A DNA stretch of 12,874 nt from Lachnospiraceae bacterium. Lineage in GTDB: Bacteria; Bacillota_A; Clostridia; Lachnospirales; Lachnospiraceae. The stretch's first letter is position 1. Every line of letters starts with the position of its first letter. Positions 11,776-12,874 of this stretch are shown piece after piece. The DNA lies in assembly GCA_009774655.1 (NCBI GenBank), contig VSOD01000082.1, forward strand, positions 1 through 12,874. The letters run 5' to 3'. Below the pieces are notes generated by a model, which did not search any database, was not told the DNA's origin, and worked only from the letters and a program-made list of their open reading frames with translations. The position numbers and the translations under genes were made by a program.

Positions 11776-12874
11776 ATGTTGATCATCATACACGGGAATA
11801 TCAAGACAATGGAGGGAAGGCTTTACGAGGACGGTTTTTTGCAGATCAAGGACGGTAAGATAGCGGCGGTGGGCAGGATGGAGAACTGTGATCCGGCGCT
11901 TTTGCGTGACAGGAAGCGGGTACAGGTGATCGACGCCCGAGGAAATCTGGTGATGCCGGGGATCATTGAGGCGCATTGTCATATGGGGATCACGGAGGAA
12001 AAGAAAGGGATGGAGGGGGACGACTGCAATGAAAATGTGAACCCGGTCACCCCCTGGCTGCGGGCTGTAGATGCCATCAATCCGATGGACGCCGCCTTCA
12101 ACGACGCCATCAAAGCAGGCATAACGTCGGCCATGATCGGGCCGGGCAGCGCTAATGTGGTGGGCGGACAGTTTGCCTTCGTGAAAACCCACGGCAGATG
12201 TATTGATGATATGATCGTCAAGGCGCCGGCGGCAATGAAAGTTGCCTTCGGGGAGAATCCCAAGGTAAATTATGCCGGGCAGAATACATCGCCCGCAACC
12301 CGCATGGCGATTGCGGGGATACTGCGCGAGGAGCTGTTTAAGGCCAGAACGTATCAGCAGAGGAAACAGAAAGAGCCGGATATGTCTCCCGATTTCCGTT
12401 ACGAGTGCTGGCTGCCGGTGCTTACAGGAGAGATTCCCTTAAAGGCACATGCCCACAGGGCGGACGATATTCTGACGGCGGTGCGCATTGCCGGAGAGTT
12501 TGGCCTTGGCATGACGCTGGACCACTGCAGTGAGGGTCACCTGATCGTGGAGGAGCTGCGTGAGGCGGGCTTTCCGGCGATCGTGGGTCCGGATATGGCC
12601 AGCCGCAACAAGATCGAGGTCAAGAACATGGCATTTAAGACGGCCGGTATTCTGAGCAGGCATGGCATTCTGACAGCCATAACCACGGATCATCCGGTGT
12701 CCATGATCCAGTTTTTGCCGATCTGTGCAGGGCTGGCGGTGAAGGAAGGGATGCCGCCGGAGGAAGGCCTGCGGGCCATCACGATCAATGCCGCCAAAAT
12801 CTGCGGCGTGGACAGTCGTGTGGGCAGCCTGGCAGCAGGTAAGGACGCGGATGTGGTGATCTTTGACGGCAATC
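11776..12874 (+). CDS. Metal-dependent amidohydrolase, COG1228-like (3' end outside window)
   Basis: Amidohydrolase-superfamily TIM-barrel enzyme of the imidazolonepropionase-related group. The true substrate is not readable. The 366 visible residues begin with the small beta-sandwich (G-K-I-A-A-V-G). The metal motif E-A-H-C-H at 65-69 follows, after V-M-P-G-I-I. Further ligands are likely Lys155 in the M-K-V-A-F-G-E-N segment (154-161), H225 and H227 (K-A-H-A-H-R), H250 (L-D-H-C) and the late Asp305 (T-T-D-H-P). The final G-S-L-A-A-G-K-D-A-D-V-V at 350-361 is the usual closing motif of the superfamily. Only about 20-30 residues should be missing at the 3' end. ATG 11776 is the first start that gives the normal N-terminal strand; its Shine-Dalgarno is poor (G-rich stretch very close). 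The gene sits after the spoIIQ terminator, where spoIIID is found in some clostridia. No vegetative promoter is convincing in 11661-11775. Confidence 0.85.
   Translation, partial: MLIIIHGNIKTMEGRLYEDGFLQIKDGKIAAVGRMENCDPALLRDRKRVQVIDARGNLVMPGIIEAHCHMGITEEKKGMEGDDCNENVNPVTPWLRAVDAINPMDAAFNDAIKAGITSAMIGPGSANVVGGQFAFVKTHGRCIDDMIVKAPAAMKVAFGENPKVNYAGQNTSPATRMAIAGILREELFKARTYQQRKQKEPDMSPDFRYECWLPVLTGEIPLKAHAHRADDILTAVRIAGEFGLGMTLDHCSEGHLIVEELREAGFPAIVGPDMASRNKIEVKNMAFKTAGILSRHGILTAITTDHPVSMIQFLPICAGLAVKEGMPPEEGLRAITINAAKICGVDSRVGSLAAGKDADVVIFDGN

Overview
This window looks like chromosomal DNA from an endospore-forming, probably flagellated Firmicute, most likely a Clostridia/Lachnospiraceae-type anaerobe. 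The reasons are an adjacent spoIID-spoIIQ pair, purine-rich Shine-Dalgarno sequences, moderately high GC with cysteine-rich cytosolic proteins, and matches to sigma-D, sigma-E and sigma-F type promoters. The taxonomic placement is inference; no rRNA or marker gene is present. No mobile element, CRISPR array, tRNA or rRNA was seen.

Region 1 (1-5402) is a surface-glycan block. It holds the C-terminal part of a PseC-type aminotransferase (pseudaminic acid pathway, 5' end outside the window and apparently out of frame at the edge), a family 2 glycosyltransferase, and a large multi-pass membrane protein with GT-C/YfhO-like features, all on the + strand and closely spaced. Converging on them is a - strand pseG (UDP-2,4-diacetamido-trideoxy-altrose hydrolase). 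Its stop codon abuts the stop of the membrane-protein gene with no gap. PseC and PseG are two enzymes of one route to pseudaminic acid, a sugar typically put on flagellin or capsule. The GT2 and membrane protein may transfer or handle glycans on the cell surface.

Region 2 (5403-8002) starts with a divergent regulatory region of about 300 bp carrying two inverted repeats and candidate promoters in both directions. It is followed by a monocistronic gene for an aconitase-superfamily hydratase of the YbhJ type, with the Fe-S cysteines and catalytic Asp-Ser-His retained.

Region 3 (8003-9346) has a very good match to a sigma-D (FliA-type) promoter. A roughly 190-nt leader follows with three consecutive hairpins, the first terminator-like. 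It precedes a protein of about 361 aa with EF-hand/dockerin-like Asp-rich calcium loops and no secretion signal. The sigma-D site would tie this gene to motility, in keeping with the pse genes.

Region 4 (9347-11660) is a sporulation pair. spoIID has a candidate sigma-E promoter, and spoIIQ has a candidate sigma-F promoter whose -35 lies on the last codon and stop of spoIID. A strong hairpin terminator closes the unit. Both proteins are divergent at family active-site positions: SpoIID has Val where the family has Glu in the E-M-P motif, and SpoIIQ has lost the M23 zinc ligands.

Region 5 (11661-12874) holds a metal-dependent amidohydrolase (COG1228-like) that runs off the window.

Nothing here amounts to a wholly new multi-gene system. 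The most noteworthy items are the sigma-D/structured-leader/EF-hand unit, the divergent SpoIID-SpoIIQ active sites, and the divergent operator-like region before the hydratase.
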